Position numbers and translations under genes: made by a program. Positions 11,264-21,385 of a DNA stretch of 64,000 bases are shown here, piece after piece. Each line of letters opens with the position of its first letter. Within the stretch, counting starts at the first letter, position 1. The notes beneath the pieces were generated by a model, which was not told where the DNA came from, made no database searches, and saw only the letters and a program-made list of their open reading frames with translations. The DNA is from Hsuehochloa calcarea. Lineage: Eukaryota; Streptophyta; Magnoliopsida; Poales; Poaceae. The stretch covers positions 16,545,232 to 16,609,231 of the forward strand of contig CM070599.1 in NCBI GenBank assembly GCA_036346395.1, in the 5' to 3' direction.

Positions 11264-11635
11264 GCTGTTATAACTTGGGTCTACCTGATTAACAGCGAGA
11301 TTTTTTTCTTTTTTGTGATTAATGTGATAGTTTCCTCGGAGTACCTAATCAGTATAGATATAGTTAAGCTATTGTTAACAAGGGGTGTGTACAAATAACA
11401 GAGAGTACCACATACAGATTCCAACTGTGAAGATGCAACTGTAAAGTTTGCAAAGGAAACCAGCTATACAAATATGTGGGGTTGCGAACTCTAAACAAAC
11501 ATAATAGAGGCATGTATTAATTTCTTACTTTGTCTTTGAATATTTGTGGTAACTTCAGGCATTTGCTAAAATCAGGGTGTCTTCACCTATTCTCTACATG
11601 CAAAGTTCTTTATGATGCGGTCATTGTTATCTGCA
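11264..11635. other. Spacer between CACTA derivative and TRIM, no gene
   Basis: I see no coding frame, repeat or regulatory site that I can support in this AT-rich stretch. Confidence 0.5.
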
Positions 11636-11640
11636 TGTTT

Positions 11641-11828
11641 TGTAAGCGAGGAAAGTGATACTATCTTTGATTATTCAAATCAGAGTACATGAGTTACACA
11701 TATATAGATTACATCTATCATGTGAACGCGTACAGTTATTATGTAAACGCGTACAGCTATCATGTGAACGCGTACAACTAGAATGTGAACGCGTGATCCC
11801 TCGGAAGAGAAGACGTCATGCATGTAGA
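11641..11828 (-). repeat. TRIM LTR 1 (truncated)
   Basis: Begins TGTAAGCGAGGAAAG and contains about four copies of the 20-bp minisatellite unit. It breaks after 'catgcatgtag' straight into internal-domain sequence, missing about 140 bp relative to the next unit. Confidence 0.85.
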
Positions 11829-12196
11829 CGGGGCGCTCGGAAAGCCATGGAGGGAGGGTCGTGTCGACGAGCGCGCCGCATCACGCCACGACGTCATCGG
11901 AAGAGAGGAGGCGCCAGAGAGGTCGAAGCCGAGACGGTGAAGTCTGGGGCCGAGGAACGTCGACGGGTCGGCAGGGCGACGCAAACCGATCTATGATCGG
12001 AAAAAATAGAGAAAACCTGATTTGAAAATGACCGGGGAAAACTCTAATTGGTAGCCGATTGGATGATCAGTGACACAACTTAAACTATAGGTTGTGCAAC
12101 CCCCCGGAGAGATTATAGAGATGAGATAATCTCCTAGGGGCGGGGCGGCGGAAGCTATGGAGGCGACGGCTCAGGAGCGGCACCACTCTTATACTA

Positions 12197-12503
12197 TGTA
12201 AGCGAAGAAAGTAACGCTATCTTTGATTGTTGAAATCATAGTACATGAGTTACACATATATAGATTACAGCTATTATGTGAACGTGTACAACTATTATGT
12301 GAACGTGTACATCTATCATGTGAACGCGTATAGTTATCATGTGAACGCATATATAGATTACAGCTATTATGTGAACGCATACAGCTATCATGTGAACGCA
12401 TACAACTATCATGTTAACGCGTACAGCTGTCATGTGAACGCGTGATCGCTTGGAAGAGAAGACGTCATGCATGTAGGAAGCCGAGGCACCATACTGTCTA
12501 ACA
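12197..12503 (-). repeat. TRIM LTR 2 with expanded minisatellite
   Basis: 307 bp, against 172 bp for LTR 3. The extra length is an array of about nine units like 'ctatcatgtgaacgcRtacag' at 12268-12443. The palindromic look of the unit (gaacgc/gcgttc) produces long open frames on both strands, which I do not treat as genes. Confidence 0.9.
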
Positions 12504-12976
12504 CGCCCCCGCAGTCGGAACGTCGTCAAGGCGGACATTCAGACTGACCTAAATTCGGTGAAGACGGAAGTCTCGCGGACGACGGTCCGGTGATGATGAT
12601 CCGGCGTGATGACAACGATAGACGGGACGCTCGGAAGGCCGTGGAGGGAGGGCCGTGTCGACAAGCGGTCACGTCACGCCACGACGTCATCGGAAGAGAG
12701 GAGGCGCCAGAATGGTCGAAGCCGAGGCGGTGAAGTCCGGAGCCAAGGCGTCGCCGCAGTCGGCAGGCGGCGCAGCCGATCTATAATCGGAAAAAAAAAG
12801 AGAAAACCCGATTTGAAGATGGCAGGGAAAAACTCTAATTGGTAGGCGATCGGATGATCGGTGACACGACTTAAACTATAAGTTGCGCAGCCCCTGGGAG
12901 AGATAATGTAGATGAGATCGTCTCCCAGGGGCGGCACGACGGAAGCTGTGGAGGTGGCAGCTCAGGAGCGGTACCA
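12504..12976 (-). other. TRIM internal domain
   Basis: Non-coding GC-rich domain between LTRs 2 and 3. About 340 bp of it is shared with the domain at 11829-12185, including the 'ggcgctcgg', 'acgacgtcatcggaagagaggaggcgcc' and 'cccgatttga' landmarks. Confidence 0.8.
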
Positions 12977-12987
12977 CTCTGATACCA
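12977..12987 (-). promoter_or_regulatory. TRIM primer binding site
   Basis: The minus strand reads TGGTATCAGAG directly after the TTTACA end of LTR 3. Confidence 0.9.
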
Positions 12988-13159
12988 TGTAAACGAGGAA
13001 ATTGACGCTATCTTTGATTGTTGAAATTAGAGTACATAAGTTACACATATGTAGATTACAGCTATCATGTGAACGCGTACAACTATCATGTGAACGCGTG
13101 ATCCTTCGGAAGAGAAGATATCATGCATGTAGGAAGCCGAGACACCATCCTGTCTAACA
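12988..13159 (-). repeat. TRIM LTR 3
   Basis: 172 bp with only two minisatellite units. Its right end CTAACA abuts the duplicated target TGTTT. Confidence 0.9.
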
Positions 13160-13164
13160 TGTTT

Positions 13165-13990
13165 GTTTACCTGCTGTTCTTGTGTCATGGGTTGTAGTAT
13201 ATGAGCTTGGCCCAAATAAAATTCTTCATAAATTTTAGAAAATGGCAAAAGGCTCACTCATATACATTAGAAAGTTAAAATTTTAGTACCACATGCTACT
13301 CTAGGAGATCCATACCTAGTTGATGCAAGCAACCGAAAAATACACATGTGTGCATGCCTCACCACCACTCTCGGTATGCACTGAATGGAGCGGAGATTCG
13401 CGCATGGCATGCGTCTGAGTGGCGAATTGACTTCAAGTCCTGTTGTGTGCAGGGATGGACCTTCTTTTTTTTTGCACCACATAATTATGCACGATGATGT
13501 GACATCTCTACGCATAGAAACGGTTCAAATCTGAATGTTTGAATTTCACTAATCCCGAGGGGTTTCTGTGGCACGCATTAACTGTGTTTCCAATTTTTCG
13601 TCAGACGTTAACGTGGTTCTCTTCAATGTGTTGGCTGTGTATCACAGAAGGAAACGTGGCAAATGTCATTACCTTCTTCCTCCCTCACGCTGTACTGTTT
13701 GAATACTCCATCCCTGCGAGGTTGTACACAGTATGTGGTGAAAGCAGTGTCTCCAAAACCCATCTCCTCTTCTGGTCTTCCACAGAAGGTGCGAATCAGG
13801 TTTATAGAAAACGCTTCGCACGACTTCTCCCTGCTTGCAAAATCTACGCTAATTGTGCATCTACCTTTGCTAGACCCTACTGCAACTTTGGCCGGAGGTT
13901 GGAGCGCATATATATCAGATAGACATTTATAATAAGTTGACGTTGAAGTTTGATGCGTAATCTTTTTGCTATCTTACTAACTTTTAGTCA
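13165..13990. other. Low-copy DNA, no supported gene
   Basis: The longest plus-strand frame (13539-13922, 127 codons) has no motif I know and a second open frame overlaps it, so I leave it uncalled. The stretch has more balanced base composition than its surroundings and could hold a decayed gene. Confidence 0.4.
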
Positions 13991-14310
13991 TGTACTTATG
14001 CCAGGGTTTTTAATAATAAATATAGTACCTTGGATGGCATTGTGGATGTAATCAAACAGGAAGGCGTGTTGTGGATTCATGCAGGAGTGGCATGTTTGAG
14101 TTCTTGGCTGCTCCAGTAGTGTTGTTTTCCTTGGTTGTATTTTCGGCAATGTCTTTTCTTTTCTTACTTTTATGTTGGCTGGTTCCCTAATGTAGGCACC
14201 ACGTCGTCGTTGTAAAACCCTTTTCTGGGATGTTCCTCGTCCTCTCTTTAATTGAATGACGCACAAATCTTTTGCGTGTTCTCGAGAAAAAAAAACTTTG
14301 AAAAAAAAAA
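13991..14310 (+). mobile_element. LINE-like 3' tail
   Basis: The sequence around 14255-14310 ends 'gacgcacaaatcttttgcgtgttctcgag' style followed by an A-rich tail, the typical close of grass L1-type LINE 3' untranslated regions. The 5' limit is uncertain and no reverse transcriptase sequence is left. I could not find a clear target-site duplication. Confidence 0.5.
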
Positions 14311-15707
14311 GGTAATACATACTATAGGACATCAGCATCTACCTTGTTGATAAGATCAGATTGGTTAATGGCAACAATCTACAGTGCATGGGACGGCTTG
14401 CCCAAACTCCTCAGCAGTAAGAACGGATCGCGTGTGCCAGATTTATTAGTCCTCCAGTGGCATTAGCAGAGAAGACTAAACGCGTCTGGGCTAAAAGGTG
14501 GTGATTTCTTTCCTAAGGCTTCTCATTCCTATCACGATTTTTCTTTGATAAGAAAAGTGCAAAGAATTTAAGTGGTCTGTAACCTATACTGCTAGCAAGA
14601 TGTTGCCGCTGAAGAGAAAAGCAGGAGGTGTGGATGGTCGTATATATAGCAAAGTTGCATTGAGAGATATCAAGGGCTGTGGTATACATATTGATGGCAC
14701 CAACAGAAGTTAGGTTCAGTCAACTCACTGTACTCAAGGGCTTCACTCGTCAGAAAATAATGAAGGGTTTTTCTCTCATTGTCCAAGGCAAACAATGTAG
14801 TACCCTCTTTGGTTGTCAATATGCTCAATCAACTAGCTATACTGGTGACTGTTGCTGTCCTTCATTTTGTAGAATTTACATGTCAGATATAAGAGATTCG
14901 TTTTGCTCCTTGTAGGCATACATTTACATGTCAGATATAAGAGATTCGTTTTGCTCATACAAAAGGCGTTGGCACTCCCACTCGAAATCTGACTTCTAAT
15001 TTTTCAAAGGCAGAATTGTACCGTTTTATAATGACTTTCAGGCAAAATAGATCTACCGAAATAAGCATGCCATCAATTTTTATTGCTTAGAAAGCAGTGT
15101 CTGCAATTCTTGTGTAGATTTGTGGGTGTCACTCTGTGTAGACAGCGAACCAAATTGACCTAACCCGTTTCACCTTGATATGAAATGAGTGCCATACTTA
15201 ATTCAGGTTATTTCTTAATCCAGCTGCATAATTTACATTTTGCTGGTCATTGTACATCAGAACTTAAACGGAATGCCTCGTCAGAATCAACATAGTATTT
15301 AAAACCAATACCTCGCATCTGGGATACAGTTGAATCTAGTTTCAGTTTAACGAAATTCTCATTGGAGGCTCAACCTATAGTCTGCACCCACCGCATGCTC
15401 CGAGTCTGAGATTAACCGTTTTCGCATTGTATTTTCTTTGGAAAATCATTTCTTTGAAAATTTTCTCTCCTCTCTAAACATTTATTGTTTACGTTCTTTA
15501 CATGAATAAAACTAGCAGTGTGCTGCAGTGTATTTAGCAATTGTTCTCATGTGATAACAAAACTTTATGCGTCACCTGGATGAATCGTAGAAAACATAAA
15601 TAAAGCAACAACGGCCTGTATTCATGTCTGTACACCGACTGAAGGCAAAGCCGGGTATCTCCTGTCTCACCGTGACTTATGTTGTTCGTGTGTTCTAGTT
15701 TTATTTT
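14311..15707. other. Low-copy DNA with a 48-bp tandem duplication
   Basis: The phrase 'tttacatgtcagatataaga' plus 'gattcgttttgctc' occurs at 14875-14909 and again at 14923-14957. A region near 14498-14660 resembles 21868-22130 and 34250-34330, including a TATATATAGC box near 14641. No convincing coding frame is present. Confidence 0.5.
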
Positions 15708-15709
15708 TT

Positions 15710-15850
15710 GACAAAATTGGCTACAGTGCCATTGAAATTTTGTGTTCTTAGTGCGGACACCTAAAAAAACATGATTTTGCTAAAAGACACTCAAATTTTA
15801 TGAATATTTGTTGTAGAACACTGAGACGAGTATTATATTATTATCCGTTG
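15710..15850 (+). repeat. MULE left terminal inverted repeat
   Basis: Inverted copy of 18178-18318. The nested CACTA element inserted 13 bp inside this repeat's inner edge. Confidence 0.8.
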
Positions 15851-15950
15851 TTTTGTAGAGAACACTACTACAGAAAAGTTCAACACAGACGGTTTTTGAA
15901 CCGTCTGAAATTTTATGTCTGTGATAACAGGCGGTTATCACAGACAGTTT

Positions 15951-16346
15951 ACAAAACTCTCTCTCACCGTAGTTCCCTTCTGCATCGCGTAGCATCTGAT
16001 CTAGATTGTCATCATGCGATCTATCCTCATCAAAAGCACATTCCACACCCTGCATATCGTTGACTTCCTTGGCGATGTCATCGTTACTGACTTTCGGTAT
16101 AATCTGCTCTTCACCTTGACTGGTCCAACATGTATATCCTTTTTTGAAACCCCTTCGCATTAAGTGAGCTTCGATCTGCGCTGGGTTGTTAAACATTTTT
16201 ATATTACCGCAATCAATGCATTGACAGTACATAAATTTTATCTCCTTCTTCAACATATCCTGCTCGGCGACTCTTCTAAAAGCAAACACGCCATTAATAT
16301 ACTCTTCACTCACACGGTTCTCAATGTATATCTAGTTTCGGTCCAT
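15951..16346 (-). pseudogene. TNP2 transposase N-terminus (Transpos_assoc domain), truncated
   Basis: Starting at ATG 16344-16346 the product carries the Transposase-associated domain: DYINGV-type start, a CxCxDCGN zinc-like cluster (YCQCIDCGNIKMFNN), then IEAHLMRRGFKKGYTCW and an acidic stretch ending GNYGERE. It aligns residue for residue with the start of the TNP2 gene at 39104 in CACTA-1. One in-frame TAG sits at codon 5, where a Trp codon is expected from the typical MDRNWMY start. Downstream sequence runs into the element's left end. The catalytic part is absent, so this cannot be an active transposase. Confidence 0.85.
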
Positions 16347-16423
16347 CTACACGTATACGCACATAACAAATTAATTAGTGTTAAATTATATTAATAAACC
16401 GCAAGTACCCTTCATAATGACCA

Positions 16424-16525
16424 AACACATTAGTGATTAGTCTAGAGCAAATATAAAGGGTTACAGATCGTTACACATTAGTGATTAGTCTAGAGCAAAA
16501 ATAAAGGGTTCTGATCGTTACCCTT
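16424..16525. repeat. Direct repeat of about 48 bp in the TNP2 leader
   Basis: 'cacattagtgattagtctag' followed by 'agcaaaNataaagggtt' occurs twice, about 46 bp apart, in the intron-like stretch of the CACTA derivative. Confidence 0.75.
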
Positions 16526-16756
16526 CTCTCCAAGGTGGCGCAATGTGGGAGGAGGCAGAGAGGTGCCGCAATGGGGAGGAGGCGGCGGGGTGAGAGCTCA
16601 AATTAAAGGAATGGCGGCAATGTGCGTGGAAGGAGGCGGCAAGAACGTGGTGGCGCAGCGGGAGAAGCGGCGATCGGTGGCCAATGGGGAGGAGGCAGCA
16701 ACAGCAGCAGGGTGCGGCGCCTCAAATGGAATGGGCAGGGGGGCCTGTCGGAGCTT

Positions 16757-16766
16757 CTATTTATAG
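16757..16766 (-). promoter_or_regulatory. TATA box of the truncated TNP2 gene
   Basis: The minus strand reads CTATAAATAG, directly after the inverted motif array and just before the GC-rich leader. The same order occurs in CACTA-1 at 38335. Confidence 0.7.
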
Positions 16767-17299
16767 TGCTTGTATATCACAGACGGTTCTTTACAAGAGA
16801 CTATCATAGACGGTTCTTGACGGTTCTTTACAAGAGACTATCATAGACGGTTCTTGTAAAGAACCGTCTGTGATAAATAACTATCACAGACGGTTCTTAT
16901 ATTCAACCATCTGTGATACTTCACAAACGATTAGTATAAAGAACCGTCTGTGATAACTAGTATTATCACAGACGGTTCTTACTTACAACGTCCAAGAACC
17001 GTCTGTGATAAATAACTATCACAGATGGTTCTTGTATTCAATCGTCTGTGATACTTCACAGACGATTAGTATAAAGAACCGTATGTGATAACTAGTATTA
17101 TCACAAACGGTTCTTACTTACAACCGCCTGTGAAGTATCACAGACGGTTGTATTAATAAACCGTCTGTGATATGTCCATATCACAGACGGTTAACGAAGA
17201 ACCATCTGTGATAATTTTATCACAGGCGTCTTCTATTGCCTGTTTTGTAGTAGTGGAAAAACACTACAAAATGACCTTTATACCCTTCCATCCTCCTCT

Positions 17300-18120
17300 A
17301 TGACTAGTGGGACCCACGTGAAGGAAATAAGCGAAACTTTAGAGAAAGCAGAGGAAGTGACAATCGGTTTTGGGCGACGGCGCGGCGGCAAGAGATGGCG
17401 AGGAGTCGTGGGTGGCACTAGAATGGGTTGGGGTCCCGAGGAGACGATGAGAAGCGGCGTCGCGAACAGCAGCGCCGGCGACAACGCTAGTGGAGAGTGG
17501 CGGCAGCGGATGCATGGGTGACGGTGGCGGCGCTATTACGCAACACCCTATGGGAGTTAGCACGAACGCGGCGGCGGAGAGGCGAGCCACCGGGTCATAC
17601 GGGAGTGCCGGAGGTGGTCGGTGGCGACAGGGCGGATTGGCCGGTGTCGGAGAAGAGGGTGGTGATGGCGGGGTGTGCTAGAGTGGTGGGTTCGCCGGAA
17701 CGAGATGGGGAAAAGGTAGAGGGAGATCGGGAACACGGCATGACGTGAAAGAATTTGGAAGATTCTCACTGGAGAGGGAGATCACAGCGAGGGCGGTTGG
17801 AGAGGAAGAAGAAAGGGGCGCGGCGTTCAGGCCAAACAACAATGAGGTAGATCTTTGGGTTTGGGGAAAGCGAAGAGGAGGCGTGCGGTCTGGTGCGTGT
17901 TTTATTGAGGGAGCAACGTGTACAAAGCGGTGGGACAGCGAGCTTCCCTCGGCTCCAATGGCGGCGGCAGTGGAACTTGAAGATGACGACGCGGCGGCAA
18001 CGAGGGTGACGGCGGTGGCACGACCGGAGGTAGCAGACGGCGGTGAGGCGGTGCAAGGGTGGCCCAATGAGGCAGGAGGTGGCGCCATCGAGAGGGGAAG
18101 GGAAGAGAAGAAAGAATAGG
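17300..18120 (+). other. GC-rich cargo of the MULE
   Basis: About 820 bp of strongly GC-rich DNA with overlapping open frames on both strands, the longest 17678-18088 (minus, 136 codons) and 17745-18119 (plus, 124 codons). Residue composition (Ser, Pro, Arg, Gly, Ala) follows the base composition and no domain is visible. Pack-MULEs often pick up GC-rich 5' ends of genes, so this may be a captured exon, but I cannot name a source. Confidence 0.5.
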
Positions 18121-18177
18121 AACGAAGGAGGTCGGAAGGGCAAAATCAATATTTTACGTGCTTTCTCTCTCCTCCCA

Positions 18178-18318
18178 CAACAGATAATAATATAACACTC
18201 GTCTCAGTGTTCGAGAGCCAATATCCACAAAATTTGAATGACTTCTGGCAAAACCATGTTTTTTAGATGGCCGCTAGCTAAGAATATAGAATTTCAGTGT
18301 CCTTTGGCCAATTTTGTC
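18178..18318 (-). repeat. MULE right terminal inverted repeat
   Basis: Inverted copy of 15710-15850. Confidence 0.8.
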
Positions 18319-18327
18319 TTTTATTTT

Positions 18328-18629
18328 GGTAACCTCTCTTTAGAAGATTCTACAATCTTCTGGAATAACTTCTGGACATGTTATTGGATGACACGGACGA
18401 GGAAAGTTATTTTTCTTTCCTATCAGTCTGCAACATAATACGTTTACAGTGGTTCTCTTCAGTATACATGTATACTGAATTGTACTTGAACGAGGTACCT
18501 GTTTCGTCTCGTAATTTGTAGTAGTTCGTTACTAACTTTGGAAGATAAATACCGTCATGAACTCCAAGAAATTACATAATTGTAGTTTTTAGAATTTTAC
18601 TAGTAACGTCATTTTATATTCTATTTTAT
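18328..18629. other. Spacer with a 22-bp perfect palindrome
   Basis: The palindrome lies at 18458-18479, centred on ACATGT. Nothing else can be supported in this AT-rich stretch. Confidence 0.6.
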
Positions 18630-18835
18630 CACGCTAACAACTTGAAAACATAAAAACTGTTATATATATTTATATTGCTTAGGGTATTCTTCGTATATTT
18701 ATCAATATCTGTAAATGTTATATTGGCCTTTGACCCGAGGGTGTTATTTGTATATTCCCCAACACTTGTACATGTTATATTGGTCGTTGACCAATTGGAA
18801 TAGAGGAATGGGTTCAATCCAACATCATATCAACG
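18630..18835 (+). other. LTR-like leader of the copia relic
   Basis: A phrase like 'gttatattggYcNttgacc' occurs twice (18717 and 18775), with AT-rich TATA-like words upstream. This internal repetition is common in copia LTRs and leaders. Boundaries are not defined. Confidence 0.35.
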
Positions 18836-18837
18836 CC

Positions 18838-21385
18838 ATGGAAACCCTAACACCAGCCCAATACCTCACCCGACCGTCGTTGTCGTCGCCCGAGACTCCT
18901 TTGTTTTCTTCTTCCCCCATCGACGCCAGCTCCCCTCCTTTGTTTTTTCTTCTTCCCCGAGCACCCCCGGCCCTCCCCGACGTCGATCCCATGCTCGAGC
19001 CTGAGCTGCCGCCGCCCTTCGTCTACTTCGCGCGCCCGCCGCCGCTCAGATCCAGTCGCCTCTGCTCCCAGCGTTGTCGGCCCGAGATTCTGCGCCTCCG
19101 CTCCGACCTTCATTCTGTTGAATCCCGCCCAACCCTCCTCGAGTTCGGTCGCTACGCCGGATCCGGTGACACCCCCCACCGCCGCCGCCAGCCCAACCCC
19201 TACCGCCACCCGAACAGCTCCGGTCGCCGTCCAGCCAACTCTGGCCATACCAGCTCCAGCTACCCCCTCTCGGATCCCGCCATCGACGCCCAGATCCGTC
19301 CCCTCCAATCTGGATCAAGCCATCACCCCTCTGCTCCCCGAGCTCAAGCCAGCTCATGGCGCCCTTAGCCTCGAGCTCCTCCGCCTGCCTACCCGAGCAC
19401 CGCCTAGTGCCTCCACTTCTCTGACCAGCTGCCCGGCTTTACCCCTCTACTCTAGGCTACCGCTGTCGCCTCTACCTCGGGCTCTCACCGTTGCTTCCTT
19501 CGATCGGCTGCACGGCTCTGCCCCTGTTCCTGGCTAGAGCCACCGCTGCCGCCCCTACCTTGGGCTGTCTCTACCGCTGCGACTACCTTGGGTCATCACC
19601 GCCCCTACCTCGAGTCATGGGGAGGTAGATCCGGGCATCGGGGGCTAAGGAAGGAGCTCAACCGCTGCCCCCTACCCCGGGCCACCACTCCAGTCTTTGG
19701 ACGCCGCCGCCGCTCCTGCCTCGGAAGACCGCCGTCGCTCCTACCTCGGGCCACCGCCGCCACCCCAGCCTCGGGCCGTCACTACCGTCCCTGCCTCGTG
19801 ATGTCGTCCTGCATCATGTCACTACTGTCGCCCCTGCCTCGAGTTCTGCTCGTCTGGCACTTACTTCTTAGCAATCCTCCTCACCTCAGCCACCTTTCTT
19901 GTTTGGTATCTTGTCTTCGTGGATCTTGAATTCTGGTACATTTTTTCATATGACACCAGATTCTACTCGTCTCACCTCTGTGAGTTCCATGATTTTTTCT
20001 TTCACTGTTCAAACTACATATAGTACCTCTCTTCCTGTTGCAGGCCGAGTCATCCTTTCCACTTCTTCCTTTCATGTTCATATCATCTCTCATGTTCTCC
20101 ATCTTACTATGCAGCTTATGTCGACCTATTAGATCATTGATCATAACTGTCATGTTATTCTTGAGTCTGACTCTTGTTGTGTCCAGGATCGCCGTATGGG
20201 GACTCTGCTTGGTACTGGCCCTCGGTGCCATGATTCGTAGCATCTTTGGGAGCTCGATTAGCTGCATCCTCCTTCCACTGTCTCGACCAACCAGTCAGTC
20301 ACTACATCCGCCTCTATTTTTTCTACGTCCTCTACTGCTTCCTTTGCTAAGTGACACTATTGTTTGGGTCGTCTTTGTGGATCCCGAGTACAGTCTCTAA
20401 TAGGTCGTGGTCTTCTTGGGTCTGTTTCTACTTGCACCTCTTTACCTTGTATGGGTTGCAAACTTTGCAAGCAGCTACAGCTCCTCTATCCCTCGAGAGA
20501 CTCTGTTTCTATTTGTCCTTTTGATATTATTCATTCTGACGTTTGGAGTCCGGCTCCCTTCATTTCGAAAGGAGGACATCGATACTATGCGATCTTTATT
20601 GATGATTATTCTCGTCATATTTGGATCTACTTCATGTCCTCTCATAGTCATCTTCTCTTTATTTACCACATGTTCACCACCATGGTTCGTACTCAGTTTG
20701 ATTTGACCATTCGTGTATTTCGCGCTAACTTTACTGGGGAGTACCTATATGCTGCCTTGCATCGCTTTCTCGCTGAGCAGTGTACTCTTCCCCAGTATTC
20801 TTGGCCTAGTGCTCATGTTCAGAACAGTGTCTTTAAGCGTAAGCATCGCCACTTATTTGTGACAGCTCGCGCTCTCATGCATGTCTATTCTGTTCCACCT
20901 CACTTCTGAGTTGAGGCTGTCTCGACTGCCACTTTCCTCGTCAACATGCAACCTTCCACTACTCTTCAAGGCTCTACTCCTGTTGAGCGTCTCTACAGTT
21001 AGGCTCCAGAGTACAGTCATATTCACTATTTCAGTTGTGTCTATTTTGTCATTCTTCCACCTCGTGAGCGCACCAAGCTGACTACTCAGACAGTTGAGTG
21101 TGTTTTTTTCTATGGTCTTGAGCATAAGGCTTATCGTTGTTACGACCCTGTTGCTCGCCGGATAAGGATCTCTCAGGATGTCACCTTCGATTAGCCACAA
21201 CCTTACTACCCTCGTTTCTCTACTATCAGCTCAGATTCTCTTATTGGGTCGATCTCCTTTCCGACTCCACTTTTGTTTCGTTTACGCCTTCACCTTCTTC
21301 GCTTTCCTCTCTTCTAACTCCACCTGTTCCCTCTCCTCTGGCTCCACCTTCCAGCTCTTTTGTTGAGGTTCTCTCTTTTCCCCTG
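18838..21385 (+). pseudogene. Degenerate Ty1/copia gag-pol
   Basis: The first kilobase (ATG at 18838 to about 19890) is Pro/Ser-rich and GC-rich, with no clear gag motif. From about 19900 the copia polyprotein order is visible across several frames. First is a decayed aspartic protease motif (WILNSGTFFHM, where D is expected for N). Next is the GAG-pre-integrase region, with MGCKLCKQLQL holding remains of the zinc site. Integrase follows: FDIIHSDVWSP, then DDYSRHIWIYF. Last is the C-terminal integrase block (VERLYS to IRISQDVTFD). Reverse transcriptase and RNase H are absent. Stops and frameshifts are frequent and the protease aspartate is lost, so nothing active remains. Confidence 0.85.

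Larger units (their letters stand above)
11641..13159 (-). mobile_element. Tandem TRIM: three LTRs, two internal domains
   Basis: Three related LTRs (11641-about 11828, 12197-12503, 12988-13159) alternate with two GC-rich internal domains. A single 5-bp duplication TGTTT flanks the whole (11636-11640 and 13160-13164). Element orientation is minus: LTRs read TGTTAGACAG...TTTACA, a PBS reading TGGTATCAGAG follows the rightmost LTR (12977-12987), and a G-rich purine tract precedes the middle LTR. The leftmost unit lost the end of its LTR and the start of its internal domain. The PBS near 12186 is mutated. Nothing is encoded, as expected for a terminal-repeat retrotransposon in miniature. Confidence 0.9.
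15863..17255 (-). mobile_element. Non-autonomous CACTA element with TNP2 5' end
   Basis: Perfect termini CACTACTACA (15863-15872) and TGTAGTAGTG (17246-17255) are flanked by the 3-bp duplication GAA (15860-15862 and 17256-17258), the standard CACTA target size. Dense inverted ATCACAGACGGTT motifs fill 16770-17225, with a few at 15880-15955. On the minus strand the order is motif array, TATA box, GC-rich leader, intron-like AT stretch, then the first codons of a TNP2-type transposase, cut off by the left terminus. It is thus an internal deletion derivative that kept the promoter and 5' end of the transposase gene. Confidence 0.95.
15708..18318. mobile_element. Mutator-like element with GC-rich cargo (Pack-MULE type)
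   Basis: Terminal inverted repeats of about 141 bp lie at 15710-15850 and 18178-18318 (roughly 75-80% identical by eye). Both begin GACAAAATTGGC when read inward and share 'aacactgagacgagt' near their inner ends. A 9-bp duplication TTTTATTTT is present at 15699-15707 and 18319-18327, although its low complexity and a 2-bp offset at the left end reduce certainty. Without the nested CACTA the element is about 1.2 kb and carries GC-rich DNA (17340-18120) but no transposase. Long inverted repeats, a 9-bp duplication and GC-rich cargo are the features of rice Pack-MULEs. Confidence 0.8.

Noticed and set aside
12245..12445. Regularly spaced short repeats that could suggest a CRISPR array or a Tyr/Val repeat protein
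   Set aside because: The units are adjacent without unique spacers and lie within a TRIM LTR in plant DNA. The open frames on both strands follow from the repeat.
13539..13922. 127-codon plus-strand frame as a host gene
   Set aside because: No domain or splice context that I can defend, and an overlapping second frame is equally open. Left as unassigned DNA.
16770..17225. Dense inverted 12-13-bp repeats resembling a CRISPR or origin iteron array
   Set aside because: They sit just inside CACTACTACA termini with a 3-bp target duplication, so they are CACTA subterminal motifs.
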